A stretch of DNA of 64,000 nt from Fictibacillus barbaricus (GTDB taxonomy: Bacteria; Bacillota; Bacilli; Bacillales; Fictibacillaceae), in the NCBI RefSeq assembly GCF_014635025.1, contig NZ_BMCE01000002.1, forward strand, positions 1-64,000, read 5' to 3'. Below the pieces are notes generated by a model that made no database searches, was not told where the DNA came from, and was given only the letters and a program-made list of their open reading frames with translations. Shown piece after piece: positions 32,449 to 42,071 of the stretch. The translations under genes and the position numbers were made by a program. Position 1 is the first letter of the stretch. Every line of letters begins with the position of its first letter.

Positions 32449-33087
32449 TCAAAAATCCCCTACTATTTTTGTCCCATGAACTTCTCTTATATTTAAATTA
32501 TCCGTGATATAATGAAGATTCTTATCAGAGATTCCGCCGCCAGGTAAGATAATTATTCTTCCTGCCGCATAATCCACATATTCCTTTAACCTAATCATGT
32601 TATGTTCAATAGGTAAATTATTAGGTCCTCCGTGAGTTAATATTCTATTCACACGATGTTTCACTAGCCAATCAATAGCATCAAATTGATATTCATGTTG
32701 GATTTGGTCAAACGCCATGTGAAAGGTGATATCCAACCCTTTTGCATCATCTAGGAGAGTAAGCATTGCATCCTCATCAATCCAACCTGAATCAGTTAAA
32801 CAGCCTATCACCACTCCATCTGTTCCCAACTGTTTAAAATGAGCAATATCATTCTGCATAATCTCTATTTCTTCTTTATTATAAATAAAGCTTCCACCTC
32901 TGGGTCTGATCATTGTCATAACCTTAATATTTTTGCTTTTACAGTATTGAATGGTTTTTGAAGCCACCCCATGACTAACCGTGGTGCCGCCAACAGATAG
33001 ATTATCACAAAGTTCAATGCGATTAGCACCCCTTATTATTGCTTCAGGAACAATTGTAAAGTTCTCTACACAAATTTCTTTTAACAT
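32449..33087 (-). CDS. cutC: CutC family protein
   Basis: A 212-aa TIM-barrel protein. It opens MLKEICVENFTIVPEAIIRG with ANRIELCDNLSVGG, and holds MTMIRPRGGSFIYNKEEIEI and ITFHMAFDQ, the typical CutC blocks. CutC has been linked to copper homeostasis, though a direct role is disputed and an enzymatic role is suspected. The ATG at 33087 follows GGGTGGGTGACT; a longer upstream frame lacks a site. It stands alone; repeat A copies 7 and 6 lie downstream. Confidence 0.9.
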   Translation of the reverse strand: MLKEICVENFTIVPEAIIRGANRIELCDNLSVGGTTVSHGVASKTIQYCKSKNIKVMTMIRPRGGSFIYNKEEIEIMQNDIAHFKQLGTDGVVIGCLTDSGWIDEDAMLTLLDDAKGLDITFHMAFDQIQHEYQFDAIDWLVKHRVNRILTHGGPNNLPIEHNMIRLKEYVDYAAGRIIILPGGGISDKNLHYITDNLNIREVHGTKIVGDF

Positions 33088-33143
33088 AGTCACCCACCCT
33101 GCATAATCAATAATCAATCTAGTTACAAAACCACCAACTCGTA

Positions 33144-33355
33144 TCAAGATTTATCATAAGTTCTTTCAAGAAATAGCTTTTCCTGAATCGTCCGTACGTC
33201 ATTCTCGGCATCATTCTTCATAATAAAAGGTTTCAAAGTTTTTAAACTAGTTATTGTTTCTTTATCAGTATAGCCAATTTGTACGTAAGTCCTCTGTTGG
33301 GTTGGTAAAAGCGTATTAATATAATATTCATTAACATCATCAAGTAAAGCACAAG
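33144..33355 (-). pseudogene. C-terminal fragment of an unknown gene
   Basis: A frame of about 70 codons without a start: ACALLDDVNEYYINTLLPTQ, then a Lys/Glu-rich region ending LERTYDKS at TGA 33144-33146. Codon use and composition are protein-like. Its beginning is cut off at the hairpin at 33354, which follows the cobalamin operon. Not identified. Confidence 0.4.
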
Positions 33356-33392
33356 CAACCCTCTCTTTTTAATAAGGGAGGGTTGCATTTTT
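33354..33392. terminator. Hairpin at the end of the cobalamin operon
   Basis: GCAACCCTCTC and GGAGGGTTGC form a GC-rich stem 12 nt beyond the btuR stop. The better T-run (ATTTTTA) is on the plus strand; on the minus strand the tail is TTGTGCTTT, so termination of the operon here may be moderate. Confidence 0.55.
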
Positions 33393-33403
33393 ATGTAGAA
33401 CCG

Positions 33404-33940
33404 TTAAAATTCAATGCCTTTAATGGCAGATACTCCTTCATCATAATAATGCTTGACGGACTGCATCTCCGTCACTAAGTCGGCTATATCGGTGATCTCC
33501 TTTCTGGCGTTCCTTCCGGTTAAGACCACGTGCATAGCGGGCGGACGGTTTAGGATGCTTGCAACGACTTCATCCAGCGGCAGCACATCGTCAATCGGGA
33601 ATTTATCAATGGAAAGCGCATTGTTGATCTCATCCAGCACAAGCATATCGTAGTCTGGTGATAAGAGCTTTTCCTTTGCAAGGATCCAGGATTCTTTTAA
33701 TGCTTCCCGATGTTCCTCAGGTGTCTTTGTCCATGTAAAACCAATGCCTGTCTGAATCATCTCGATGCCCATCTTATCAAACATCAGTTTCTCGCCATAC
33801 GTTCGGGATGGTGATTTAATGAATTGCAGGATCAACACTTTCTTTCCTCTGCCGGCGGCTCTAAGAGCTAACCCTAAAGCAGCCGTTGTCTTTCCCTTTC
33901 CATGTCCTGTATAAACGAGTGTCATTCCCCTTTGAGTCAT
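33404..33940 (-). CDS. btuR: Cob(I)yrinic acid a,c-diamide adenosyltransferase
   Basis: A 178-aa CobA/CobO/BtuR-type enzyme that transfers adenosyl from ATP to the reduced cobalt of corrinoids. The P-loop is TGHGKGKTTAALGLALRAAG near the N-terminus. MLVLDEINNAL is the Walker B region, and the conserved VVLTGRNARKEI lies toward the end. It overlaps the preceding gene by 4 nt and closes the operon, as in P. megaterium. Confidence 0.95.
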   Translation of the reverse strand: MTQRGMTLVYTGHGKGKTTAALGLALRAAGRGKKVLILQFIKSPSRTYGEKLMFDKMGIEMIQTGIGFTWTKTPEEHREALKESWILAKEKLLSPDYDMLVLDEINNALSIDKFPIDDVLPLDEVVASILNRPPAMHVVLTGRNARKEITDIADLVTEMQSVKHYYDEGVSAIKGIEF

Positions 33941-34713
33941 GCTAACACTTCTTCCTTTTTATCGAACCACCGAATTTTTTCTCTAAGCTGCACCACTTCT
34001 CCGACGATGACCATCGAAGGATGAGAGATGGCTGCTTCTTCGACCATCTTTTCAATCGTCTCCAGTGTCCCTGTTACCGTTCTCTGCCGGGGAGTCGTCC
34101 CCCATTCAATAACTGCCGCGTGTGTGTCCGGACTCTTGCCGTGGGTGATAAGCTCACTGCAGATATTCTTCAAGTTGCCGATGCCCATATAAAAAGCGAT
34201 CGTATCACTGCCTTCTGCCAGTGCTTTCCAGTTAATGAAGTCTTGTCCTTTTTCTTTCCGGCCATGACCTGTAACGATCGTAAAAGAACCGGCATGATCT
34301 CTATGTGTGACAGGAATGCCCGCATAGGCAGGTGCCGCGATTCCTGAGGTGACACCAGGAACGATTTCGAACGGTATATCGTGCTCAGCCAATATTTCGG
34401 CTTCTTCTCCAACTCTTCCGAACACACAAGGGTCACCTCCTTTTAAACGGGTAACGACTTTTCCTTCATTCGCTTTTTCAACTAAAAGCTCGTGGATCTG
34501 TTCCTGGATAAGCGCGTGTTTGCCCGGCAGTTTCCCGCAATAGATCAGTTCTGCCGTTTCTTTGGCATAGTTTAAGAGCTCTTTGTTGATCAAGCGGTCA
34601 TAGGCGATAACATCCGCTTTTTTGATACATTCCATCCCATGAACCGTAATGAGCTTCGGATCTCCGGGACCTGCTCCAACGAGGTACACCTTACCTTTAT
34701 TCAAAACACTCAT
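33937..34713 (-). CDS. cobA: Uroporphyrinogen-III C-methyltransferase (SUMT)
   Basis: A 258-aa SAM-dependent enzyme that methylates uroporphyrinogen III at C2 and C7 to precorrin-2, the branch point to siroheme and B12. VYLVGAGPGDPKLITVHG binds SAM, and YCGKLPGKHALIQEQIHELL with RLKGGDPCVFGRVGEEAE are SUMT-specific. The ATG at 34711-34713 overlaps the sirC stop by 4 nt, and I prefer it for that reason; a TTG 9 nt downstream has better ribosome-site spacing. Confidence 0.94.
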   Translation of the reverse strand: MSVLNKGKVYLVGAGPGDPKLITVHGMECIKKADVIAYDRLINKELLNYAKETAELIYCGKLPGKHALIQEQIHELLVEKANEGKVVTRLKGGDPCVFGRVGEEAEILAEHDIPFEIVPGVTSGIAAPAYAGIPVTHRDHAGSFTIVTGHGRKEKGQDFINWKALAEGSDTIAFYMGIGNLKNICSELITHGKSPDTHAAVIEWGTTPRQRTVTGTLETIEKMVEEAAISHPSMVIVGEVVQLREKIRWFDKKEEVLA

Positions 34714-35333
34714 CCCCTCTCTATACATAATCCGAGAAATCTCTCTTCTCTCTCCTTATGGGAAAGATTCAAGAATTCCTCATCCAAAATTTCAGTCAAT
34801 ATCCTTTTCCTTTTATCTGGATCCTTTATAGAGGTTCGTATATACTTACGGCATTGATCCAAAAAATCAAGATATTCGCCAAACGTATCGTCATAGACAG
34901 AGGAAAAGCCGGCCGTGATCTTTTTTGCCATTCCAGGACTAGCTCCTGATGTAGAGACAGCGATCGTTAACTTTCCCTGTCGAAAAAGAGAAGGCAGGAT
35001 AAAATTCCCTTCTCCTTGGTCATCACTCCGGCAGAAGAGCTGTTGATCTGTGATGGAATCTTGAACACTCTGATTGACTGCCCTCTCATTTACTGCTGTA
35101 ATAACAAGGAATGCCCCTTTTATATCTGCTGGTTCAAAACTTTTTTGTTCCCATTTTATCGTTTTATCCGTTGCCAGTCGTAAGAGCTTATCTGTAACTT
35201 TTGGACTGATCACTAAGATATCAGCTCCAGCCTCCAGCAACCCCTTGATTTTTCGCTCTGCTATTTTGCCCCCCCCGACCACAACCGCTCTCTTGCCTTT
35301 CATTTTCAGCATGACTGGATAATAGTTGTCCAT
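34710..35333 (-). CDS. sirC: Precorrin-2 dehydrogenase (SirC/CysG N-domain type)
   Basis: A 207-aa NAD-dependent enzyme that oxidises precorrin-2 to sirohydrochlorin, which CbiX then loads with cobalt. VVVGGGKIAERKIKGLLEAG is the Rossmann motif near residues 16-35. IAVSTSGASPGMAKKI is the conserved substrate-binding block. It lacks the C-terminal half found in bifunctional Met8/CysG proteins, so chelation should be left to CbiX. The start is 19 nt after the cbiP stop. Confidence 0.9.
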   Translation of the reverse strand: MDNYYPVMLKMKGKRAVVVGGGKIAERKIKGLLEAGADILVISPKVTDKLLRLATDKTIKWEQKSFEPADIKGAFLVITAVNERAVNQSVQDSITDQQLFCRSDDQGEGNFILPSLFRQGKLTIAVSTSGASPGMAKKITAGFSSVYDDTFGEYLDFLDQCRKYIRTSIKDPDKRKRILTEILDEEFLNLSHKEREERFLGLCIERG

Positions 35334-35352
35334 TTCAGCACCTCCCTGCTGG

Positions 35353-36876
35353 CTAAACGTTTTGACACCTTTGCTCGCTGTAGGCTTTCATCTGTTGATA
35401 GATAAGTTCAAGGTTCACATGTCTGCGCACTTGTGAGGCTAGTTTATCAAAGTTCTTCTCTCTTAATCTGCTGAAATAAACTGGTTCCTTCATCTCGCTC
35501 AATCCTTTTTGCCTTCTGATCGAGTTAAGAAGAGTGTTCCTGAACTCATCATTATGGAAAACTCCGTGAAAATAGGTGCCTATGATTCTTTCATCCTCAC
35601 TTTTCGCACCGTCACTTTCTCGGTTCGTTGTTTCAATAAAGGAATCGATACTCCCTAAAGTACGGGAATTACCCATATGTATCTCATAACCTTCAACTCT
35701 GATTCTCTTCGCTCCAAAAACGGCTATCCCTTCTGAGCGTACCGTCTTCTTTTTCGTGCTAAGTTCGGTTTGTATAGGAAGCAGACCCAGACCTTCAGTG
35801 CTGCCATATGAGGTTTCTACATTTTTAGGATCGCTGACAAAACGCCCGAGCATCTGATAGCCTCCACAGATTCCAAACGTATGTGTCCCATCGGCCTCAG
35901 CATAGAACTTAATCTTGTCGTATAGTCCACTTTTCTTTAGAAAGAATAGATCTTCTATCGTGTTCTTGCTGCCTGGCAGGATGATCATGTCTGGTTTTTC
36001 CAGCTGGTCAGCCCGTGTGACGAAGCGTACCGAACAATCCGGTTCTGAAAAGAACGGATCGATATCCGTAAAGTTCGAGATCATAGGATACTGGATAACC
36101 GCAATGTCGAGACTCTTTGATTCATCTTTTTCTTTTCTGTAGCGCTGAAGAACAACAGAGTCTTCAGCTTCAATCGTAAGGTCGGGCATATACGGTATTA
36201 CACCCAGAACGGGCTTGCCGCTATAACTCTCAAACCAGTCAAGACCGGGTTTGAGCAATGAAAGATCACCCCGGAACTTATTGATGATGACACCTATGAT
36301 CCGTTTACGGTCTTGTTCAGAAAGAAGCTGAAGCGTGCCTACAAGGCTTGCGAAGACACCACCCTTTTCGATATCTCCGACCAAGATGACAGGGGCATCC
36401 GCCATTGATGCTACCCGCATGTTAACGAGCTCCCTATCGTTAAGATTCACTTCTGCTGGACTTCCGGCGCCTTCGATCACTATGCAGTCGTATGTCTCAT
36501 ACAGTGCTGCAAGTGAATCTTGGATCAGCTGAAGGCCTGTCTCAAAAAAGGATCTCCTATACTCAAAGGCGTTCATGTTCTGAAGAACTTTACCATGCAC
36601 CACGATCTGAGATTCGTTCTCCCGGCTCGGTTTAATCAGTATCGGATTCATATCGGTAGTTGCTGCTATCCCTGCTGCTTCTGCTTGCACTCCCTGAGCC
36701 CTTCCGATCTCCTTGCCGTCCAAGGTTATGTACGAATTTAACGCCATGTTCTGTGACTTAAACGGTGCTGTTCGAAATCCATCCTGCGAAAAGATCCGGC
36801 AAAATGCTGTCGTGATGATGCTCTTCCCTGCATCAGAATGTGTGCCCTGTATCATGACAGAAAGAGGTCTAGACAT
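35353..36876 (-). CDS. cbiP: Cobyric acid synthase
   Basis: A 507-aa glutamine amidotransferase that amidates positions b, d, e and g of adenosylcobyrinate a,c-diamide. The N-terminal synthetase domain has MIQGTHSDAGKSIITTAFCR (P-loop-like) and IVIEGAGSPAEVNLNDRELV. The class I amidotransferase part carries FGICGGYQMLGRFV with the catalytic Cys, and GTYFHGVFHN with the His. It overlaps cbiA by 8 nt. This gene is present although the sequence stops short of the nucleotide-loop steps. Confidence 0.95.
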   Translation of the reverse strand: MSRPLSVMIQGTHSDAGKSIITTAFCRIFSQDGFRTAPFKSQNMALNSYITLDGKEIGRAQGVQAEAAGIAATTDMNPILIKPSRENESQIVVHGKVLQNMNAFEYRRSFFETGLQLIQDSLAALYETYDCIVIEGAGSPAEVNLNDRELVNMRVASMADAPVILVGDIEKGGVFASLVGTLQLLSEQDRKRIIGVIINKFRGDLSLLKPGLDWFESYSGKPVLGVIPYMPDLTIEAEDSVVLQRYRKEKDESKSLDIAVIQYPMISNFTDIDPFFSEPDCSVRFVTRADQLEKPDMIILPGSKNTIEDLFFLKKSGLYDKIKFYAEADGTHTFGICGGYQMLGRFVSDPKNVETSYGSTEGLGLLPIQTELSTKKKTVRSEGIAVFGAKRIRVEGYEIHMGNSRTLGSIDSFIETTNRESDGAKSEDERIIGTYFHGVFHNDEFRNTLLNSIRRQKGLSEMKEPVYFSRLREKNFDKLASQVRRHVNLELIYQQMKAYSEQRCQNV

Positions 36877-38242
36877 TGAGTTTCCGCTCCTGACACTCTT
36901 TCATCCAATTGATTACCATATCCGGACAAGAAGCAAAATGAAAATGAGTGTAGCCCGCGACGAGGCTGCCCTTCATATATCCTTCATCCTTGCTTCCTCT
37001 CATCCCTTTTGTTTTATAGGCATATGGAACTTCTGTATGTGAGTGGTACGTTGAGTAATGGAACTCATGTCCTTTAGCTATTGTGCCCTCCTTTAACAAA
37101 AAGTTCCCCGGTTTACCAGTGATCTCCCTGTATCCAAGAGCAGCACGCTTCGATTGCATGACCACTCTCCCTGGGATGACCCCTGCCATATCATACCGCT
37201 TGCTGTCTGTTGTCTGAATCTCTTCTGTGAGGTACATGAATCCCCCACACTCGGCGAGAGTTGGGATGCCTGACTGTATAGCGTTCCTAATGGATTCTTT
37301 GACCGCACTTTGTTGTGAAAGCTCCCAAGCAAACTCTTCAGGAAACCCTCCTCCTAAATAGAGCGCTTCTGTATCAGGAGGTACACACTCACCCTTCAAC
37401 GGGGAGAAGAAAGTAAGCTCTGCTCCATGTGCTTCTAATAGATTGAGGTTCTCTTGATAATAAAAGTTGAAAGCTGCGTCTTTCGCAACAGCGACTTTGA
37501 CGCTTGGCAGACCCTTGGCCTGAAAAAGAGAAGATCGATTGGCTTCTAAAGGGGCTGCTTCTTCTGCAAGTTTCATCAAAGTATCAAGGTCTATTCTGTC
37601 TTCGATCAATTCTCCAAGTTTCTGAAAGAACAGATCAAGATCACCTCGTTCGATGGATGGGACCAGCCCCAGATGACGTTCCGGTATGTTCAGTTCATTT
37701 TTTCTTTCCAAGTAGCCTACAACAGGCAGTTTGCATTCTTTCTCAATGGCTCGTTTAACCAGTTCATAATGTCCTTTAGATCCTACCTGGTTTGCGATCA
37801 CTCCCACAATGTTGGCATCAGAAAAACATTGGAATCCTTTAACGATCGCTGCTGCACTTCTTGCCATACTGGCACAGTTAACGACCAGCAAAACCGGGCT
37901 CTTTGTGATCATACTTATCTCAGCTGTGCTTCCTTCATTCGATTCCGGATTTTTCCCATCAAAAAATCCCATAACTCCTTCTATGATGGAAATATCAACC
38001 CCTTCACGATTCCGGTTTATGATGTCTTTTACAACACCTTCATCCATCATCCAACTGTCCAGATTCCTGGATATTCTTCCTGTTACAGCTGTATGGTAAC
38101 TAGGGTCGATATAATCAGGGCCGCATTTATACCCCTGCACAGTGTAGCCACGTCTTTTTAAAGCGCTCATAAGCCCGATTGTCAGCGTCGTTTTGCCTAC
38201 ACCGCTTCCTGTACCTGCGATTATGATTCTTCTATTACTCAT
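36869..38242 (-). CDS. cbiA: Cobyrinate a,c-diamide synthase
   Basis: A 457-aa glutamine- and ATP-dependent amidotransferase for the a and c side chains of cobyrinate. IIIAGTGSGVGKTTLTIGLM is the dethiobiotin-synthetase-like P-loop. IIEGVMGFFDGKNPESNEGS is a CbiA-specific block. PTLAECGGFMYLTEEI holds the catalytic Cys and EFHYSTYHSH the His region. AAGAGGAGGTGGGGGTTT precedes the ATG, the strongest internal ribosome site of the operon, 29 nt after cbiG. Confidence 0.95.
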   Translation of the reverse strand: MSNRRIIIAGTGSGVGKTTLTIGLMSALKRRGYTVQGYKCGPDYIDPSYHTAVTGRISRNLDSWMMDEGVVKDIINRNREGVDISIIEGVMGFFDGKNPESNEGSTAEISMITKSPVLLVVNCASMARSAAAIVKGFQCFSDANIVGVIANQVGSKGHYELVKRAIEKECKLPVVGYLERKNELNIPERHLGLVPSIERGDLDLFFQKLGELIEDRIDLDTLMKLAEEAAPLEANRSSLFQAKGLPSVKVAVAKDAAFNFYYQENLNLLEAHGAELTFFSPLKGECVPPDTEALYLGGGFPEEFAWELSQQSAVKESIRNAIQSGIPTLAECGGFMYLTEEIQTTDSKRYDMAGVIPGRVVMQSKRAALGYREITGKPGNFLLKEGTIAKGHEFHYSTYHSHTEVPYAYKTKGMRGSKDEGYMKGSLVAGYTHFHFASCPDMVINWMKECQERKLNV

Positions 38243-38271
38243 AAACCCCCACCTCCTCTTTTACTAACCTA

Positions 38272-39396
38272 TCAATAAGGAATTACAGCGACCGAAATGG
38301 TAACGTTGCCTGACTTTTTCTTTACAAGAGCCAGATTGCTTGCGCCACTGGCTAATCGTGCGGCGGGTTCACTTACTCCATAAGCGCCCGTATAGGAAAA
38401 GACGGTTTGAGATGGTTCAGAGATCGTCACGTTATTCAGTTCTTCAGGTGTATAAGAGGTAAAGCTCCAGTCATACTTGGAGACGGTTTCTAAGAGACCG
38501 GCTTCATCTTTTTTCAAGTCGATCGTGGCTATTCCTTTTACACTCTTTATCGAGAACTTCAGTTCATCCAAGGTTTCCTGGATCACAGATTGTATTTCCT
38601 CAGCACTCGTGCCCCGGTTGCATCCTATGCCGAGGATGATCACCTTGGGGCGATAAAGTACACCGTTCTTGAGAATCTGTTCCTCGTCTTTGCACAAGTT
38701 TCGATGCGTCACGATTAAAGCTGCATCAGGGTTATGCTGCTGTGCCTCCTGTATGGATCCATACAGCCTGATATTTTCTGGAATCGGCCGGTCATATTCC
38801 CACCAATTCCTCTCTCCTGATTCCTGGACGATCGCAACATGCTCTTCGTTCACAACAGAGGCTGATACAGGCGTCAGTTTTTCAGCAGAGTCCCACACCC
38901 AGCCGAAACGCTTGCCAAAGAGATCAACAGGTATCGTCTTTTGTACATCAGAAGCTGTAGTGATAACCGATTCGGCCCCAATCAGGGCAGCGATCTCCCT
39001 TGTCAGTTCGTTCGCTCCGCCCATATGTCCCGACAGGACAGAAATCGCAAACTGCCCCTTGTCATCAAGTACGACGATGCCGGGATCTGTCTTTTTGTCT
39101 TTTAACAGCGGAGCGATCATCCGTACGACTGCTCCAAGGGAAATGATCAAGACGATGCCTTTATAATGGTTGAAAAGAGAAGGAAGGAGCAGGCGTACAC
39201 TTCCTTCGAACATCTGGATGTTCTTCTCTTGTTCATCCCCTTTTCCGAACTTTTTCATGTAGAAAAGATCTGACGAAGTGAAGGAACGCTGAAGCTTTCT
39301 TGCCAGCATCACACCATGTTTAGTGATCGCGACAATCGCATATTCATTTGTTATTTCGATTTCGGGCTGTTTTCCTTCCTGCAGGACATGAATCAT
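38272..39396 (-). CDS. cbiG: Cobalt-precorrin 5A hydrolase
   Basis: A 374-aa CbiG that opens the delta-lactone of cobalt-precorrin-5A and releases acetaldehyde, specific to the anaerobic pathway. KGIVLIISLGAVVRMIAPLL and SGHMGGANELTREIAALIGA are the N-domain signatures. VIILGIGCNRGTSAEEIQSV begins the C-domain. Overlaps cbiF by 4 nt. The presence of CbiG together with CbiD confirms the early-cobalt, oxygen-independent route. Confidence 0.94.
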   Translation of the reverse strand: MIHVLQEGKQPEIEITNEYAIVAITKHGVMLARKLQRSFTSSDLFYMKKFGKGDEQEKNIQMFEGSVRLLLPSLFNHYKGIVLIISLGAVVRMIAPLLKDKKTDPGIVVLDDKGQFAISVLSGHMGGANELTREIAALIGAESVITTASDVQKTIPVDLFGKRFGWVWDSAEKLTPVSASVVNEEHVAIVQESGERNWWEYDRPIPENIRLYGSIQEAQQHNPDAALIVTHRNLCKDEEQILKNGVLYRPKVIILGIGCNRGTSAEEIQSVIQETLDELKFSIKSVKGIATIDLKKDEAGLLETVSKYDWSFTSYTPEELNNVTISEPSQTVFSYTGAYGVSEPAARLASGASNLALVKKKSGNVTISVAVIPY

Positions 39397-40166
39397 AGGG
39401 GCACTCCTTTACGGAAACCATGGGTAAAGGACTTGTCATATAGCTTAGATCTGAAATCTTTTTCGTGTATTCTTTCATCGAGCGCCCATCCTGCTAAGAT
39501 CATCACCTGTTTTCGCATCCCGTTCAGCCTGAGATCCTCATCCAGGTTCTCAAGTGTTGTACGTATGATTTTTTCATCCGGCCAGGATGCTTTATACACG
39601 GCAGCGACAGGGGTCTTTTCATCCCATCCTGCTTCCAGGAATTCGTTTACGATTTTTTTCGTTAAAGTTGCACTTAGGAAGAGCGCAATCGTACAATGAT
39701 GGCTTGCAAGATCTCTGAGCTTTTCTCTTTCAGGCATCTTCGTTCGTCCTTCTGCCCTCGTAAGGATGACCGTCTGCGTCAGGTCTGGAACCGTTAGCTC
39801 GGCCCCGATCGCTGCGGCAGACGCAAAGACGGAAGAGACACCTGGAATGATTTCCACTTTGATGCCTTCCCGTTTTAAAAGACTGATCTGTTCAAGCGTT
39901 GCTCCGTAGACGGCTGGGTCGCCTGTATGGACCCTTACAACTTCCTTTCCTTCCCTTACACGGGTGACCATCAGTTCTACCATCTCTTCCAGATGCATGC
40001 CTGCCGTCTTGATGACCTCTGCATCGGCCTTTGCCCGTTCGATGAGTGCTTCACTCACGAGTGAATCGGCATACATGACGACATCTGCCTTTTCCAGTGC
40101 GTTCAAGCCTTTGACCGTAATTAGATCCGGATCTCCAGGACCGGCCCCTACAATCGTAATCTTCAT
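39393..40166 (-). CDS. cbiF: Cobalt-precorrin-4 C11-methyltransferase
   Basis: A 257-aa SAM-dependent tetrapyrrole methylase. ITIVGAGPGDPDLITVKGLN binds SAM; DVVMYADSLVSEALIERAKA and RVHTGDPAVYGATLEQISLL are typical of the C11-methylase group. Its start shares bases with the cbiL stop (TAATG). It methylates C11 of cobalt-precorrin-4, which then goes to CbiG. Confidence 0.95.
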   Translation of the reverse strand: MKITIVGAGPGDPDLITVKGLNALEKADVVMYADSLVSEALIERAKADAEVIKTAGMHLEEMVELMVTRVREGKEVVRVHTGDPAVYGATLEQISLLKREGIKVEIIPGVSSVFASAAAIGAELTVPDLTQTVILTRAEGRTKMPEREKLRDLASHHCTIALFLSATLTKKIVNEFLEAGWDEKTPVAAVYKASWPDEKIIRTTLENLDEDLRLNGMRKQVMILAGWALDERIHEKDFRSKLYDKSFTHGFRKGVPL

Positions 40167-40867
40167 TATTTTCTCACCACCATTAGTGTTAAATATTCAA
40201 GGTCTGCATGATCCAGCTCATGGATGTTCCAGATGATCTCTTCTTCTGATGTTACTTTCGTGACAACCGATGCCTTTTCCATTAGATCAAGCTCGCGCAA
40301 TATGTTAAGCATCAGCGGCATGACCTTTGCCACTTTTATAAAAAAGATGCAGTCGTTTTCTACGATCGCTTTTTTCATTGCTTCGTAATCGTCACGTGCC
40401 GGGATGATCGCAACATGTTCATCCCCTTCAGCAAGAGCGAGCCCCAGTGCAGAAGCTGCTCCGTTGATCGAAGAAATACCGGGTACGGTTTTGATCGGAA
40501 CTTCAGGATGCCTCTTTTTCATCATGTTCATCATATGGATGAACGTACTGTAAAGAAGAGGATCTCCCTCCGTTACAAAAGCGACGTCCTTTCCTTCGCT
40601 GAGCTTTTTGTAGACGGCTTCAACCGTGTTCGACCATTCCCGTTCCAGAATTTCGGGGTCTTTTGTCATTGGAAAAACAAGGCCGAGCATCTCTTTTTCC
40701 CCTTGTTTCAGATATACGTCAACGATCTTATGGGCATAGCTTTTTGTGCCTTTTCTTTTCTTCGGATAAGCGATAACCGGTGATTCCTTCAGCTTCCGGA
40801 AAGCTTTTACGGTTAGCAGTTCCGGATCCCCCGGACCTACACCAAGACCAAACAGAGTACCGACCAT
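40166..40867 (-). CDS. cbiL: Cobalt-precorrin-2 C20-methyltransferase
   Basis: A 233-aa methylase: LFGLGVGPGDPELLTVKAFR at the N-terminus, FVTEGDPLLYSTFIHMM and VKTVPGISS-type centre (PIKTVPGISSINGAASAL). It acts on cobalt-precorrin-2, the first ring methylation after cobalt insertion. AAAAGGAGATTAAT precedes the ATG. Located between cbiET and cbiF, as in P. megaterium. Confidence 0.95.
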   Translation of the reverse strand: MVGTLFGLGVGPGDPELLTVKAFRKLKESPVIAYPKKRKGTKSYAHKIVDVYLKQGEKEMLGLVFPMTKDPEILEREWSNTVEAVYKKLSEGKDVAFVTEGDPLLYSTFIHMMNMMKKRHPEVPIKTVPGISSINGAASALGLALAEGDEHVAIIPARDDYEAMKKAIVENDCIFFIKVAKVMPLMLNILRELDLMEKASVVTKVTSEEEIIWNIHELDHADLEYLTLMVVRK

Positions 40868-40868
40868 A

Positions 40869-42071
40869 TTAATCTCCTTTTCTTGAGGCTGTTATGATAT
40901 AGATAGGATTCAAGCTATCGAACCTCGTTAAATTTAAGATAGGCTTACTCCTAGATATCTGTGCGAGCGTAATCGCAGTTTCATAGTTTCTTTCCTTAAA
41001 TCCTTCAACTGCTTGAGTGAGATTCTCGATTGTGACGGCGTTCAGAACGATCCTTCCGCCAGGCTTCAACCGGCTGCAGCAAACATTCAGTATTCCTTGC
41101 ATATCTCCTGCTGTCCCTCCGATAAAGATGGCATCAGGATCTGGAAATCCGTCTAGCTTTTCCGGTGCTTTGCCTTGTACGACGGTTAAGTCTGTTCGAA
41201 ACTTTTTCATATTTTCATAGCAGTTTTTCAAGTCATGCTCGTTCTTCTCGATACCGTAAACGGCACCTTCCCGAGCAAGCTTGGCAGATTCGATCGCCAC
41301 TGATCCTGTACATATGCCGATATCCCAAACAATGCTGTCTTCCTGAAGCTGAAGTGCGCCAAGGCTTAGTGTGCGGATTTCTTTTTTTGTGATCAGGCCT
41401 TTCTCGGGCTTTCTTTGAAAAAACTCCTCATCCTCGATCCCAAAACGCCACTTTGGGCCCTCTGATAACTGTTTTAATATCACTACGTTCAGTGGAGATC
41501 CTTCCCACTCAGCCATCTCTTCTAAGGTCATGGACGTGCATCGCTCGTTCCTGCCCCCGAGGTTTTCAGCAACGAACCCCGTATACTCGTTCATGCCGTA
41601 GTAGAGAAGATATTGGGCGACCGCTTTTGGTGTGTTCTCGCTGTCTGTTAAGATGGCGACCTTCTTCTTTCCATCGATCCGTTGTGCGAGCCCCTTCATG
41701 GTTCTGCCGTGGACACTCGTAACATAAGCGTCTTGATGGCTTTCACCGAATCTCGCAAAAGCGAGCTGTACAGAACTCAAGTAAGGGTAGACCTCTGCAT
41801 CAAGGTGTCTGGAGAGATAGCTGCCGATGCCATAATAGAGGGGATCACCTGAAGCGAGGACAACCGTACTCTTATCTTCATGTTTCAAGCGTTCCGCAAC
41901 ATGCTTCAATCCGCCTTTTATGGCCACTTTTTCTCCCTGGTATTCAGGGAAGAAGGCAAGGTGGCGATCTCCGCCTATAAGGATTTCACTCTTGTTTATC
42001 ATCTCCTGATATCCTGGCAGGAGTTCAGCCGGGCCTCCGTCTCCCATCCCGATCACTTTAATTGATGTCAT
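40869..42071 (-). CDS. cbiET: Fused cobalt-precorrin-7 C5-methyltransferase and C15-methyltransferase/decarboxylase
   Basis: A 400-aa fusion. Residues 1-200 are the CbiE tetrapyrrole methylase ([40 protein letters not shown]). Residues 215-400 are the CbiT class I methylase ([29 protein letters not shown], and [11 protein letters not shown]). The two are separate genes in P. megaterium and one gene (cobL) in aerobic producers. It overlaps cbiD by 14 nt. Confidence 0.94.
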   Translation of the reverse strand: MTSIKVIGMGDGGPAELLPGYQEMINKSEILIGGDRHLAFFPEYQGEKVAIKGGLKHVAERLKHEDKSTVVLASGDPLYYGIGSYLSRHLDAEVYPYLSSVQLAFARFGESHQDAYVTSVHGRTMKGLAQRIDGKKKVAILTDSENTPKAVAQYLLYYGMNEYTGFVAENLGGRNERCTSMTLEEMAEWEGSPLNVVILKQLSEGPKWRFGIEDEEFFQRKPEKGLITKKEIRTLSLGALQLQEDSIVWDIGICTGSVAIESAKLAREGAVYGIEKNEHDLKNCYENMKKFRTDLTVVQGKAPEKLDGFPDPDAIFIGGTAGDMQGILNVCCSRLKPGGRIVLNAVTIENLTQAVEGFKERNYETAITLAQISRSKPILNLTRFDSLNPIYIITASRKGD